Shown: positions 42,501 to 52,600 of the stretch, piece by piece
Position numbering within the stretch: position 1 is the stretch's first letter
Layout of the letters: each line of letters starts with the position of its first letter
Assembly (NCBI RefSeq): GCF_949628215.1
Contig: NC_134277.1
Coordinates: forward strand, 31,137,058 to 31,201,057
DNA: 64,000 nt
From: Phalacrocorax aristotelis
Taxonomy: Eukaryota > Chordata > Aves > Suliformes > Phalacrocoracidae
Reading direction: 5' to 3'
Made by a program: the position numbers and the translations under genes
Notes under the pieces: model-generated
Database searches by the model: none
Told to the model about the DNA's origin: nothing
The model's input: the letters and a program-made list of their open reading frames with translations, nothing else

Positions 42501-42648
42501 ATGTCCCTGATATCATAAAACTCTTCTTCCAAAAAAACATAATCTATGAGATTCCTTCTCCACCTCATGTATTGGATATGCTACACTCCAGAAAATCTTC
42601 AGTTCTGCACCCCTCCCTTTTCAAGGGCACCAAAATCTGTTATTATGT
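39541..42648. other. Intergenic DNA, no gene recognised
   Basis: Minus-strand ORFs of 108 and 70 codons (41068-41394 and 40838-41050) lie close together but resemble nothing known to me. No repeat family was recognised. Confidence 0.6.
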
Positions 42649-43762
42649 TGTGGTGGGTTGACCCAGCTGGATGCCAGGTGCCCACCAAACCTATTCTATC
42701 ACTTCCCCTCCTCAGCTGGACAGGGGAGAGAAAATGTAATGAAAGGCTAGAGGGTTGAAATAAGGACAGGGAGATCACTCAGCAATTACCCTCACAGGCA
42801 AAACACACTCGACTTGGAGAAATGACTGTAATTTATTGCCAATCAAATCTGAGTGAGATAATAAGAAATAAAACCAAGCATTAAAATCACCTTCCCCCCA
42901 TCCCTCCCTTCTTCCCGGGCTTAACTTTACTCCCCATTTTCTCTCCCTCCTCTCCCGCAGCGGCACAGTGGGGTGGGGAACGGGGGTTGAGCTCAGTTCA
43001 TCACATTGCCTCTGCCGCTTCTTCCTCCTCACGCTCCTCCCCTGCTCCAGCACTAGTTCCCTCCCACCGGAGAAAGTCCCCGATCCACGAACTTCTCCAA
43101 CGTGAGTCCTTCCCATAGGCTGCAGCTCTTCATGAACACTCTAGCATGGGTCCCTTCCACGGGGTGCAGTCCTTCAGGAACGGACTGCTCCAGTGTGGGC
43201 CCCCCATGGGGTCACAAGTGCTGCCAGCAAACCTGCTCCAGTGGGGGGTCCTCTCTCCTGGGGTCCACAGGTCCTGCCAGGAGCTTCCTCCAGCACAGTC
43301 TTCCCACAGTGTCACAGCCTCCTTTGGGCATCCACTTGCTCTGGTGTGGGGTCCTCCACAGGCTGCAGGTGGATATCTGCTCCACCGCTAACCTCCATGG
43401 GCTGCAGAGGCACAGCCTGCCTCTGTGGTCTTCTCCATGGGCTACAGGGGAACCTCTGCTCCAGTGCCTGGAGCATCTCCTCCCCCTCCTTCTTCACTGA
43501 CTTTGGGGTATGCAGGGTTCTCTCACACATTCCCACTCCTTTCTCCAGCTGCAACTGCTGTTGTACAGTTTCTCCCCTGCACTTCTTAAATATGTTATTA
43601 CAGAGGCGCTACCACCATCGCTGACAGGTCTGGCCTTGGCCAGTGTCTTGGAGCCGGCTGGCATGGGCTCCATCAGATATGGGAAGCTTCTAGCAGCTTC
43701 TCAGAGAAGCCACCCCTGTAGGCCCCCCAGCTACTAGAACCTGGTCACGCAAACCCAATACA
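42649..43762 (-). mobile_element. Solo LTR of an endogenous retrovirus, about 1.1 kb, minus orientation
   Basis: The element starts TGTGGTGGGTTGACC and ends CCAATACA, so it has TG...CA termini. It is flanked by a near-identical 5-bp duplication, TATGT at 42644-42648 and TATGC at 43763-43767. I recognise the type as a widespread LTR of Neoaves genomes, probably ERVL-like, though the class is from memory. Read on the minus strand it has a TATA-like TATTTAAG at 43585-43592 and an AATAAA at 42832-42837, which sets the orientation. No gag, pol or env coding and no second LTR is present, so it is a recombinational solo LTR. It lies about 2-3 kb upstream of the ARL4A CpG island. Confidence 0.88.
43093..43470. 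repeat. Degenerate 35-52-bp tandem repeat inside the LTR
   Basis: On the plus strand a unit of the form CTGCTCCAGTGTGGGTCC plus CCAYGGGGTGCAG recurs eight or nine times with substitutions and small gaps. Examples of the CTCCA core are near 43188, 43238, 43287, 43380 and 43460. It lies between the TATA-like box and the poly(A) signal, in the transcribed part of the LTR. Confidence 0.75.
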
Positions 43763-45499
43763 TATGCATCGACTGATTTTCAGCAGAGCAAGAGATAAAG
43801 GCAATCCTTACACATTTAATGTTTAAAATTAAAATACCTCTAATAAAACTAGGAACTGGTCCATATCCCTCCTTGTGGAATTAATTGTAAATATGTTATT
43901 TAGAGCTGTGTTGAAGTGTGAACAGATCTTGGTAACAATCAGACATTAAAGTTTAGAAGACTGTAGTATCTAATAGGCTTATTTTTCCATTAAAAATAGG
44001 GAATACGTAATTTTAAAGGTAGAGATAAAGGTCAATTTGATTTATTTCAGCTTGTCAAGTTATATGAATAAATCTATTATCTCTAGTGATATTCCTTGAC
44101 AAGGCATTTCTATCTGGTTTCTACCAATTTTAAATTACTGAAAACCATCCATGAAATAATTAAGGCCCACCTTTACTGTCACTATAAATGCTGTTCTATG
44201 ACATTGTATGCTGTGCAGTTCTTTATAATATGCAAAAGTAGTGTAAAATACTGCCAAATCAAAAACCTTATTAGTTGGCCTTAGGGGTAGTAACTTACCC
44301 CTACTTTTCCATGGATATAGGCCGCCTCCTCTAAAGAGAGGCATCTGCAAGATCAGGATGTAAACTAACAACGATAAAAGCAGTGAAACATTAGTCTCAG
44401 ATGTAAGCAAATAAGAATTCTGCTATTTTTAGTAGGCCTATAATGGGTATCTTAACACCTTAATAACATTAAACCTTGCCTACAGCACACTGAGCAATTT
44501 TTGTTGCTATACAATGCCCTTTTACTATTAAATTACTACTCTTTTATACAATCTAATTCCTTGTGATTTAACATATAAAGTACAATGCTTTCAAAGGGAA
44601 AAAATGATTGCCGGAACATTCTTAAAAATTCATCCCTTTTCAGCAGCCACATCAAGAAATCTGAAAGTCTTCTAGAAAAAAAATGCAAGGTTAGTACTGA
44701 AAATGCCCCTTTTCTCTTTTACTGGAGCCCAGCTGGTCAGACTTGGCTAACTGTAGTACAAAGTAGAGAAATACACTTTGAACAGTAGAATTCAGTAGCA
44801 CAAAAGCTTTAGTTAGCAGTTAAACATTATTTTTTATCAAAAAGATTATTTAATTTTTATCTCACTAAGGGTTATAGGTGAAGACTTTTCTAGCATGCCC
44901 TGCTCTGAAGTCAGCATATCTGACCCGTTTGTATGCTATTGGTACGTTACACTGAGCTGCTGTACACCCACCCCAGGCAGAAGTAGCCATCTACGTTGCC
45001 ACAGCTGTATAAAAAGTACCGCAGCAAACAGAGTGAAGAGAGCAGCGGGAAGGAACAGAACGATGGCGAGACAGCAAGAATTTCTGAGACAAGATCTTCC
45101 GGGCCTCCTCTAGAACATGTATGCTCTGGGAACAGTAACACACAAAAAATGCTTTATAGACGCTAGTAATTAGCTCTGACTTTGAAAGACTTCACTGCTC
45201 AAATCAGGCTTAGGTATTAAAATGCAGAATTACTTAACACATCCTTGTGCTGTGGGAAACCTTCCTTGTAACTAAGCTAGGCTCTAAACTAGTTCATTCA
45301 GAGCTGAGCATTGCAGCTATCTCTACACACCAGGCGCCAAACAGGACCATTTTATCCACTCGGTTACTCTCAGCTCCTCCCGGGCCGTTTGTCTCCCGTT
45401 TCAAGGCCACACGCAAAAGGCAAGAAGAGTACGGTAGGAACATACGGCCGAGCCCTGCACCGACATCAAGAAACCCCACTCACAGCCCTTCCCTCCCCT
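43763..45499. other. Intergenic DNA upstream of ARL4A
   Basis: AT-rich, no gene recognised. GC content begins to rise after about 45250 towards the CpG island. Confidence 0.6.
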
Positions 45500-45780
45500 C
45501 TAACTTGGCCCCTGTCGGTGTCTGCAGAACTCCCGGGCCGCGGGGGCAAGGCAGCCAGCGGGCTTTTCTACAGCCGCAGAGGCACGGCGATGCCCCAGAG
45601 CCTGGGATACTTGCTGCGTCACCCCGACAGCTCAGGAGCTGTGAGGCAACTGACTGCGGCCCCTACAACAACGCCGGCCGCACTGCGGCACCCCCGCCTC
45701 CCTGGCCGTGCCCTTCCCCGGGGCCTCCCGCGCCCGCCCCGCCCCGCTCCGCCCCGCTCCGAGGGGGCCGGAGCAGCCCC

Positions 45781-45791
45781 GACATGGCGGC
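45781..45791 (+). promoter_or_regulatory. YY1-like site GACATGGCGGC
   Basis: It fits the YY1 core ATGGCGGC. YY1 sites often sit just downstream of start sites in CpG-island promoters, so this may mark a transcription start in the outer part of the island. Confidence 0.35.
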
Positions 45792-45803
45792 GCCCCCTCA
45801 GCG
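45790..45803 (-). promoter_or_regulatory. CTCF-like core (AGGGGGCGC on minus strand)
   Basis: The minus strand reads CGCTGAGGGGGCGC, matching the conserved AGGGGGCGC half of the CTCF core. It overlaps the YY1-like site by two bases. Confidence 0.35.
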
Positions 45804-45863
45804 CGGCGGGGCGGGGCTGGGGTCACATGGGCAGGCAGCCCACGAGCTGCTGCTGTGAAGCCC

Positions 45864-45876
45864 GTTGCTAGGCGAC
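45864..45876. promoter_or_regulatory. RFX X-box-like palindrome GTTGCTAGGCGAC
   Basis: It matches the X-box layout of two half sites, GTTGC and GCGAC (consensus GYAAC), around a short spacer, with one mismatch in the right half. X-boxes bind RFX factors and are typical of ciliary and some ubiquitous genes. Here it lies about 750 bp upstream of the probable first exon. Confidence 0.45.
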
Positions 45877-46139
45877 GGGAAGGCGCGCGGCACCTACGGT
45901 AGCGGCCCGGGGTAGAGATGGCGCAACGGCCGGGCGAGCGGAGCGGCCTTGGCGGCGGCAACTCCCCCATCCGCCCTGCGCCGAGAGGGTTTCCCAGGGG
46001 ACTTTCGGCGGGAAAGGGCGGCCGGAGAAGGGCGTTGCCAGCGCCCTCCCGCCCCGCGGTGGCGCAGGTGCGCTGCGAGGCGCTGCCGAGCCATCTCCAC
46101 GGCCGCGAGGGGGTGGGGCGAGAGTGACAGCACCCGCAT

Positions 46140-46177
46140 CCAATGAGCGCACGGGCCTCTGGCGAAGGGGCGGGGCC
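46140..46177 (+). promoter_or_regulatory. ARL4A: CCAAT box and GC box
   Basis: CCAATGAGCG at 46140 is a good NF-Y site. It is followed 27 bases later by GGGGCGGGGCC (46167-46177), an Sp1/KLF site. The pairing is common in CpG-island promoters. Confidence 0.5.
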
Positions 46178-46493
46178 GTAAGGACGGCGGGGCGCTGCCG
46201 CCCGCCGGAGGGGGCGAGAGGTTGCTGGCGCCGCCCGCCCGTTGGGGCACGGGCCCGCACGTCGTGAGCGGAGAGCGTGGCGGCGGCTTTCCCCGAAGGA
46301 GCTGTGTGAGGCAGTGACTCCGCCCCGCCGGGGGCGGAGCGGGGTCGCTCAGGCAGGGCGTGGGGGGAGGGCGGTGCCCCCCGCCCGCCGTAGCTGCGGA
46401 GGCCGCGGCCTCTCTCTGTGCCGCGATCGTCCCCAGCTTTCGGCTGAGAAAGGTAAAAATGGGGTTTCTCCGATGAGTGGCCGGTGCCGGCGG

Positions 46494-46578
46494 CCAATAG
46501 GCGAGGCGGAGCGCGCCCTGTTCCCCGCCCCCGCCGGGCGGCGGGGCCAATGAGGGGCGGGGGGCGGGGCGCGCGGGG
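46494..46578 (+). promoter_or_regulatory. ARL4A: Two CCAAT boxes plus G-run cluster, probable core ARL4A promoter
   Basis: CCAAT boxes at 46494 and 46547 are 53 bases apart and in the same orientation. The G runs at 46554-46557, 46559-46564, 46566-46569 and 46575-46578 give overlapping Sp1 sites and a four-run G-quadruplex pattern. This position just before the CAG tract suggests the main start site lies at about 46580-46620. Confidence 0.5.
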
Positions 46579-46632
46579 CTAGGCGCGGGCTGGGAGGCGC
46601 CGCGCCGCCAGATGCGGGGGAATCGCGGTGGC

Positions 46633-46634
<2 letters not shown>

Positions 46635-46691
<57 letters not shown>
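46635..46691 (+). repeat. ARL4A: Pure (CAG)19 microsatellite, probable ARL4A 5' leader
   Basis: Nineteen uninterrupted CAG units are followed by AAGAAGCAGAAGGAGAAG. The tract lies between the probable core promoter and candidate splice donors at 46807 (GCG|GTAGGC) and 46816 (GAG|GTGCGG), so it would sit in the noncoding first exon. In-frame translations give homopolymers of Ser, Ala or Gln, but no start here leads into the ARL4A frame through a plausible exon. Confidence 0.9.
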
Positions 46692-46695
<4 letters not shown>

Positions 46696-47045
46696 AGCAG
46701 AAGGAGAAGCGGTGGCGCGTGCGGCAGCGGTAGCGCGTGGGCATGGGGGCGCGGGCTGGTGTCTGCTCCCCGCGCTGAGGGCCCAGCCCGCCGGCGGGGC
46801 CGAGCGGTAGGCGAGGTGCGGCGGGGGCGGCGGGGGGCGCGCGTGTCCGGCGAGCCGCAGTGTCGGTAGCGGCCGCCGCGCCGCGGGGCGGCAGAGCCCG
46901 CTGGGCTGGGGCGGCGGGGTGTGTGTGTGTGGGGGGGGACACACGCCGTGTGGCGTTCCGTGTCGCGCTGCCCGCGGCCGCCGCCGCAGTCGGGGCGGCG
47001 GGCCGGGGTTCTGCGGTGGGCTAACGCCGGTGGTGTCGTTGGCAG

Positions 47046-47128
47046 GACCCGAGCCTAGCACGGCGGCCAGCCTAGCCGTGGGAGCCGGCCCTGCTCGTGG
47101 CAGCCCGCTGTCACCTTCCCTCCTGGCA
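47046..47128 (+). other. ARL4A: ARL4A 5' UTR portion of the coding exon
   Basis: TCGTTGGCAG at 47036-47045 looks like a 3' splice site, so the coding exon probably starts at 47046, giving 83 bases of leader before the ATG. The pyrimidine tract is short, so an unspliced leader cannot be excluded. Mammalian ARL4A likewise has noncoding 5' exons and a single coding exon. Confidence 0.5.
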
Positions 47129-47731
47129 ATGGGGAATGGACTCTCGGACCAGACGCCGATCCTCTCCAGCCTGCCTTCTTTCCAGAGTTTCCACATTGTC
47201 ATCTTGGGACTGGACTCCGCTGGAAAGACCACCGTGCTCTACAGACTGCAGTTCAATGAGTTCGTCAACACCGTCCCCACTAAAGGATTTAATACGGAGA
47301 AAATCAAAGTGACACTAGGCAACTCGAAAACGGTCACCTTCCACTTCTGGGATGTGGGCGGCCAGGAGAAGCTCAGGCCGCTGTGGAAGTCGTACACAAG
47401 GTGCACCGATGGCATTGTGTTTGTGGTGGACTCCGTTGATGTTGAGAGAATGGAGGAGGCCAAAACAGAACTTCATAAAATTACTAGGATATCTGAAAAT
47501 CAAGGAGTGCCTGTCCTTATCATTGCTAACAAGCAGGACTTGAGGAACTCTCTCTCCCTTTCTGAAATCGAGAAAATGTTAGCGATGAGTGAGCTGAGTT
47601 CGTCGACTCCCTGGCATTTGCAGCCTACCTGTGCAATCATCGGAGATGGACTCAAAGAGGGACTGGAGAAATTACATGATATGATAATTAAGCGAAGGAA
47701 GATGTTGAGGCAGCAGAAAAAGAAGAGATGA
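47129..47731 (+). CDS. ARL4A: ARL4A, ADP-ribosylation factor-like small GTPase 4A (200 aa, intact)
   Basis: ARL4A is a plasma-membrane and nuclear ARF-like GTPase that recruits ARNO/cytohesins and so affects ARF6 and actin remodelling. The protein has all G motifs: P-loop GLDSAGKT (27-34), switch I TKGFNT (51-56), WDVGGQ (74-79), NKQD (134-137) and TCAI (167-170). Gly2 and the MGNGLSDQT start fit N-myristoylation. The C-terminus (188-200) is the lysine/arginine-rich tail [13 protein letters not shown], the ARL4 nuclear-localisation and membrane signal. Length is exactly 200, as in mammals, and the whole CDS is in one exon. The start at 47129 is chosen because it gives the myristoylation signal; the frame is open upstream only through GC-rich leader. 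ARL4A is preferred over ARL4C and ARL4D from the N-terminus and from SCIN being its neighbour. Confidence 0.97.
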   Translation: MGNGLSDQTPILSSLPSFQSFHIVILGLDSAGKTTVLYRLQFNEFVNTVPTKGFNTEKIKVTLGNSKTVTFHFWDVGGQEKLRPLWKSYTRCTDGIVFVVDSVDVERMEEAKTELHKITRISENQGVPVLIIANKQDLRNSLSLSEIEKMLAMSELSSSTPWHLQPTCAIIGDGLKEGLEKLHDMIIKRRKMLRQQKKKR

Positions 47732-48023
47732 GTTCTACTTTGACCTTCCTATTTTAGAGTAGTTACGTGGTCAAAATTTGACATAAGACAGCTTCCAAAC
47801 CCAGGCCTGCTTGTTTGGATGCCGTTAAGCTTAGTTACGTTAAACAATCAGTTGCACAACCTTGCCGTGTGGAAGGCTGCGCAGTTATGGAACTTTTTTT
47901 TTAAAAAAACTAGTCTCTTCTGAGTTTTATGGCTCTGTATTATTTCAGAAGCCCTAATAGATGATGTAATACTATCAGGAAATGGATGGGTGGGTATATG
48001 TGACATGGATGTCTAAATAGCCA

Positions 48024-48029
48024 AATAAA
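48024..48029 (+). terminator. ARL4A: Poly(A) signal AATAAA, first after ARL4A
   Basis: Canonical hexamer 293 bases after the stop codon, giving the shortest plausible 3' UTR. Confidence 0.45.
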
Positions 48030-48669
48030 ATGAGGGATTTCTGCTTAGTGTTGTATTCATATGTTTGAGGGTGCCCTCTGCAAGCAATTTGCATTGAAGG
48101 TGTTCTGTGTTTTGAACTTCTAATGCTCGTAAGTGGAGTGTTTAGGTGAACTTTATACAGCTTTAAAAACATGTATGAAGCTAGTAACCCATTATTTCGA
48201 GAGGCTGTTTTTTCATCTTGTTTGGGGATTTCTATGAAAGCTTGGCTACAAGTGTAGGTTGTTTTTTTTTTGATTTGGCACTTTTTGAAATTGAATCATG
48301 TTCAGTTCAAATACTTGAAATTTAAGTGCTGTGGATTCTTCAACTGATAAAAGAAAGACTTTTTTTCACAAGTGAAAAAAAATGTAAACATCACGCTGGA
48401 GCATGGAAAAGTGGTTTCCCAACGTATAGCATGTTTTTGGTATGTAAGGTTTTCATTTTTTAGAAGTAGCCATTCATCATTATACAGTGCTGATCAGGTT
48501 TAAAGTATTAGTCAAAACTAGTAATTTATTTCTAAATGATGAGTATTATGTCCTCCTACTATCAAGTTGAAAGTAAATTAATTGCAGTAAAGGAGCTATA
48601 AAGAACAACTCTGGCTGTTGTGGTTCTAACCAGTGTGGCATTCTTTGCTCTGCTGGTGACTTTTCTGGC

Positions 48670-48675
48670 AATAAA
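48670..48675 (+). terminator. ARL4A: Poly(A) signal AATAAA, second after ARL4A
   Basis: Canonical hexamer in GGCAATAAAACAAAG. Confidence 0.4.
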
Positions 48676-49469
48676 ACAAAGTTATAATGAAGTAAAGATG
48701 GAGTTAAAATTAGCAGAGCACATACAATCATAGTATCTTGTATTTCCCCAAAATACCCCATTTTATTAAAGTGGTATTGCTATGTCACTTTCAACGTATG
48801 CTTTTTTTATCGTGGCTCTTCAAGTATTTTGTGGTTAGGAATGTAATAATGCTTTATACACTCAAAACATTTGACACTACCGGGGTGGGGGGGGGGGAAG
48901 TGGGGGAAGAAGATTTTCAAGATGGGCCTGTGTTCTGCTTTAATTATGCTTTAAGCTGTTCATGTTTACAGAGTGTGCAAACAGTGTTAACTGGGCAGGA
49001 TAGTGCTTGATGGCAAAGGGAGGGTAGTTTTTCTTACTGGTACAGAGCTTCAAGTGACTCTTTAGATACTTGGCTAGCAATTAAAAGGGCTAAAACAGAG
49101 CCTGGATTTTTAACACTAACTTTAGTGGTGCTGTAAAAATTCATCAAAATGTTAGATTCTCTTTAAACTTTTGTTGGAAATACTGGATTAGGAAAAAAAG
49201 AGAAGGGGGGTGGGGGGAAAGGGCAAAACCTATTTCCTCCTTTTACTCAATCATCAAAGTAATACATTTTTCTTACCTGCTGCCACGTATCGGGAGGATG
49301 ACAGCTACAAACCTGAATGTCAGTCACTGTAACTTAGATAAGTTTAAAAAAAATAATTAGAGTTTTTAACCAGCAGCTGTTTGTCCAGGAGGTAACCAAA
49401 AATGCACTTTAGTGTCTTCAATACTGAAAGTGACAGCTGTTTTTTTTTATGACATCTTGGTCCTTTTTG

Positions 49470-49475
49470 AATAAA
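49470..49475 (+). terminator. ARL4A: Poly(A) signal AATAAA, third after ARL4A
   Basis: Canonical hexamer in TTTTGAATAAACTG; a second one follows at 49600-49605 in ACATAAATAAACAA. Either could end the long 3' UTR. Confidence 0.4.
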
Positions 49476-49625
49476 CTGAAGTAGCTTCCAGTGGAGCTTT
49501 TGTATGTTGGTTATATATGTACCTGCACTAGTGACATTGTAAGTCACTTACTCAAGTAATGTCTATATTTATAGAAATGTGGATGACTTCTTAAACATAA
49601 ATAAACAATTCAAAACAAGCCTGCA

Positions 49626-52600
49626 GAGAGAAGGTGTCTGACTTCTTGTACTGCAGCAGTATGTTCTCATCAACCTCTGTGCGCGTATTGATTCTAATAA
49701 CGGTAGAGCTATTTCTGTTGAAAACCAAAGTCGTCTAAATGTGAGGCTCATAAATGTCATGGTGTTATAAATTGCAGGTATCTCATTAAAAACTTTAAAT
49801 CAATGGCATGTCTGTATATTCATAGAAGAAATATTAACTGCAATGACTCCTTTCTGAAGTGATGGGTCTTGCATACTTCGAAAGATCTTTCCTACAGCTG
49901 AACCTATTTTGTGTTACGTGCAATGTTTAATAGGCGATGTTGGGCGTATGTCACATGTACTCACAGGTGGTACTTAATTTAGTATCTTCAGGCTCATGTG
50001 AAGCCATCTGAGGGGTTCACGTGTACTTAAGCCTTGGGTGAATTTCCTCCTCGGATTATATGGCAGTGAGTAGAATGTAGCGAGGGCTACGGAAGCTTCT
50101 GGTTAGTTTCAGGGCCCAAACACTGGCAAGATATTTAGCCTGCAAATCTGAATTGCTAGGTTTGAACAATATCCAAACCTGCCTCTCAAAAACTTGAGAT
50201 TTTAATTTCTGTTTATGTAGCTGATGGCACGTCAAAAAGTAGGTTACTAACAGTCAGTCTTGAGGAAAAGCTATATTAATGATTGTGAACCCTATGAACT
50301 TGGGGTGCAGTTGGTATACTCTGGCTAACATTTTCCTTCTTATCGGGTGCACAGTGCTACTAGGGTGAGGAAGGTGAGATGACAGCCTGGCTCTTAGTAC
50401 CCTGTAAGCAAACTGTATAATACCAAGTAATAATTGCTTCAAGTATTCATGTGGCTTCTCGGGGGAATAGTTGGAAAGGCATCCTGCTTGAAAAAGTCAA
50501 CCGTGTTTTGTTCTGCATATTAAACATGCTGGTGTTTATCTGGTGACCGTCCCACTAAACTCTTCTATGTATAGAAACTTCAGTGACTGATTTTAAATAC
50601 AAAGACATGACTGATCTGTACTCGAGCACTCTGGAGGAAGAAGTGAGAGAAGAGGCAGAGTAGCGTTTCTGAAATGTCATGCTTGTTACCTTCTGATATT
50701 TCATACTGACTTGCAAGTAGAAAAGTGGGGGGGGGAATATGAGTGTCACATTCAAGCTATATCTTTATCTGTACTAGAACTGTTCTGCTGGAATATTACA
50801 GTAACTGTTAGTAGCTGTACCTTTGAAACTGTGTTTTGTATTACTGTGACAAAGACTTCAGCTATGAACAAAATGGCAATTGCGGTAGAGCATTTGGTAT
50901 CTTACCTGACTGAGCTTCTCCGGGCATAGTTCTGTCAGCCTGGGATCGCTCTTGCCCATGCGATGAATTGACAGTTCTGGCCTAAGTGCTGCTATGTGTA
51001 AGAAAGCCTTTAGAGGAGCTGAATAGGCAGGTGTAATTTTGTTACAATGCTGGAATTTCACAACTTAAATTTTAAAATAATTTTTTGCTGAAATTGGCTT
51101 CAAGACAATAGATAAGTTAAATATCTTAAAGTACTACTTTAAGGAGGTATGGAATTGCGTTTAAATCGGTGGGGCGCCGTTAAAAACAAACAAACCACGA
51201 AGGTCATGTAACCTTATCACTGTTGTCTTAGCTTACAAAAGTTGGTATGGCATTGCCTCAGCAGTTTATGCATGTGCAATCATTTAAAGTTAACCAGCCT
51301 TCAGGACCTGGTCTCTGTTTCCTAGCTGCATGGCTCTGTGTTAGCTTGTGACTGTTCCAGCTAGAAAAAGTGCTGTAGGACAGTGAGGATCTTTCAAGTT
51401 CTTGCCATCGCTTTTAAGTTGCGTTGCACTGAATGTGCATTTACATTTGAAAAAAATATAAATATTGGTTTTCAGCCAGGTGATAGGTGAAACCTTTCTC
51501 TCTTCAAATTTTAATGTTTTATCCTATCACAGTTGATCCTCTGTGTGGAAAGCAATACCGGCAGCCAGTCCACGGTTTGCAGCCTGACTTGGAGAGGTGA
51601 TTCTCTACCACCTTACGTAGCTCTTGGTCCTGCAGGAGTTTATTGCCTGGGACACGGTGGTCCCAGAGCAGCAGGGAGCCAAAAGCAGCCTGGTCAGGTG
51701 GGGGCTGGTGAGCCCTTTTGGACCCCAGCAGGTCTGTACGAAGGCAGCTCTGCCTTCTTGGGGGGATTATCTGCATCTTGGACCATTTGTTTACAGATAG
51801 CAGGGTGTTAATTAGTGTCTGGCTGAAACTTCTTGTTGAGAGTGTCATTCTTGGCATTGGAGGAGGGTTTAGATAATGCATTGATACTACAACAAAGGAC
51901 TTGGTAAGGCAGACGGTGGAAAATGCAGGCAATCTCCGTACACTATATATAGGGCACATGAAATCTTGATTTAGCTGTGCGGATTAGAATGCATGAAGGC
52001 TAGCAGATGTGTGCTCATAGTGCTAGCTTCCTTTAACTTCTTTTGGGAGAGAAACCTAGGCATGAATCAGTGCTTTTTGGATACGTGTTTTCACTTTACT
52101 GTTGGGTGAATCATCTTTTGTGAGGGTCGAGGCTACAGCCCTGCTCTGACAGCTGATAGCCTCATCCCTGAGCCAGAACAACTCCTGTTGCTGCTGGAGG
52201 GGATGTGTAGGGAGCTGTGAGTAGGCATTGCCTCCTGTCTGTTTAGTCTGACGAAAGCTTTTTTTTTTTTTTTACTCCTGACTGACATGGGTATGTGGAG
52301 GCCTGCCCCTCTCACGCTGCTCGGCAGGCTGTGATTATTTTTAGGAGCAGTACAAGACTGCAGAGCTCTGTGGATAAACTCCTGCGTGCGTTTTTAAACT
52401 GCAGGGAAATACACAGCCTGACTTCACAGCAGGGTGAAGCCTGGGGTTGTCATATGGGCTCCCACAGCCATCCTACCTATCTGAGCACAAAATAAGGGGG
52501 TGCTACATAGCTGGTACCCTGCGCTTCTTAAACCAGCTGTAAAGAAGCAAAGAAATGCAGTTTCAAAGATCTAGGTGAAAAAAATCCCAAGCAGCAAATT

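Larger units (their letters stand above)
45500..47100. promoter_or_regulatory. ARL4A: CpG island, ARL4A promoter and first exon region
   Basis: About 1.6 kb of very GC-rich, CpG-dense DNA contrasts sharply with the AT-rich surroundings. It contains CCAAT boxes at 46140-46144, 46494-46498 and 46547-46551, GC boxes at 46167-46177 and 46554-46570, and no clear TATA box, as in housekeeping-type promoters with dispersed start sites. The long ORFs on both strands here (up to 218 codons) are products of low stop-codon density. The island is wider than one promoter needs, so divergent minus-strand transcription is possible, but no minus-strand gene is visible. Confidence 0.9.
47732..49625 (+). other. 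ARL4A: ARL4A 3' UTR (inferred)
   Basis: AT-rich, with ATTTA motifs and G-rich runs (48887-48898, and 49205-49220). Canonical AATAAA signals at 48024, 48670, 49470 and 49600 allow alternative ends from about 0.3 to 1.9 kb. Which are used cannot be told from sequence. Confidence 0.55.

Noticed and set aside
43102..43624. ORFs of 132 and 143 codons on the plus strand and 80-113 on the minus strand at 42775-43624
   Set aside because: All lie inside the solo LTR and come from its GC-rich tandem units.
46612..46869. Polyserine or polyalanine protein from the CAG tract
   Set aside because: The homopolymer is a by-product of the repeat, and the surrounding sequence resembles no protein. It could be a short upstream ORF but not a gene.
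45247..46942. Many long ORFs on both strands of the CpG island (up to 218 codons)
   Set aside because: They overlap in several frames and consist of Pro/Arg/Ala/Gly-rich sequence, as expected where stop codons are rare. No family is recognisable.
46919..47128. N-terminal extension of ARL4A from an upstream in-frame ATG (270-codon ORF)
   Set aside because: The extension is low-complexity CpG-island sequence crossing a likely 3' splice site at 47045, and it would remove the N-terminal myristoylation glycine.
51519..51959. 146-codon minus-strand ORF downstream of ARL4A
   Set aside because: No family recognised, no promoter-like sequence, and a 92-codon ORF is open on the other strand over the same bases.
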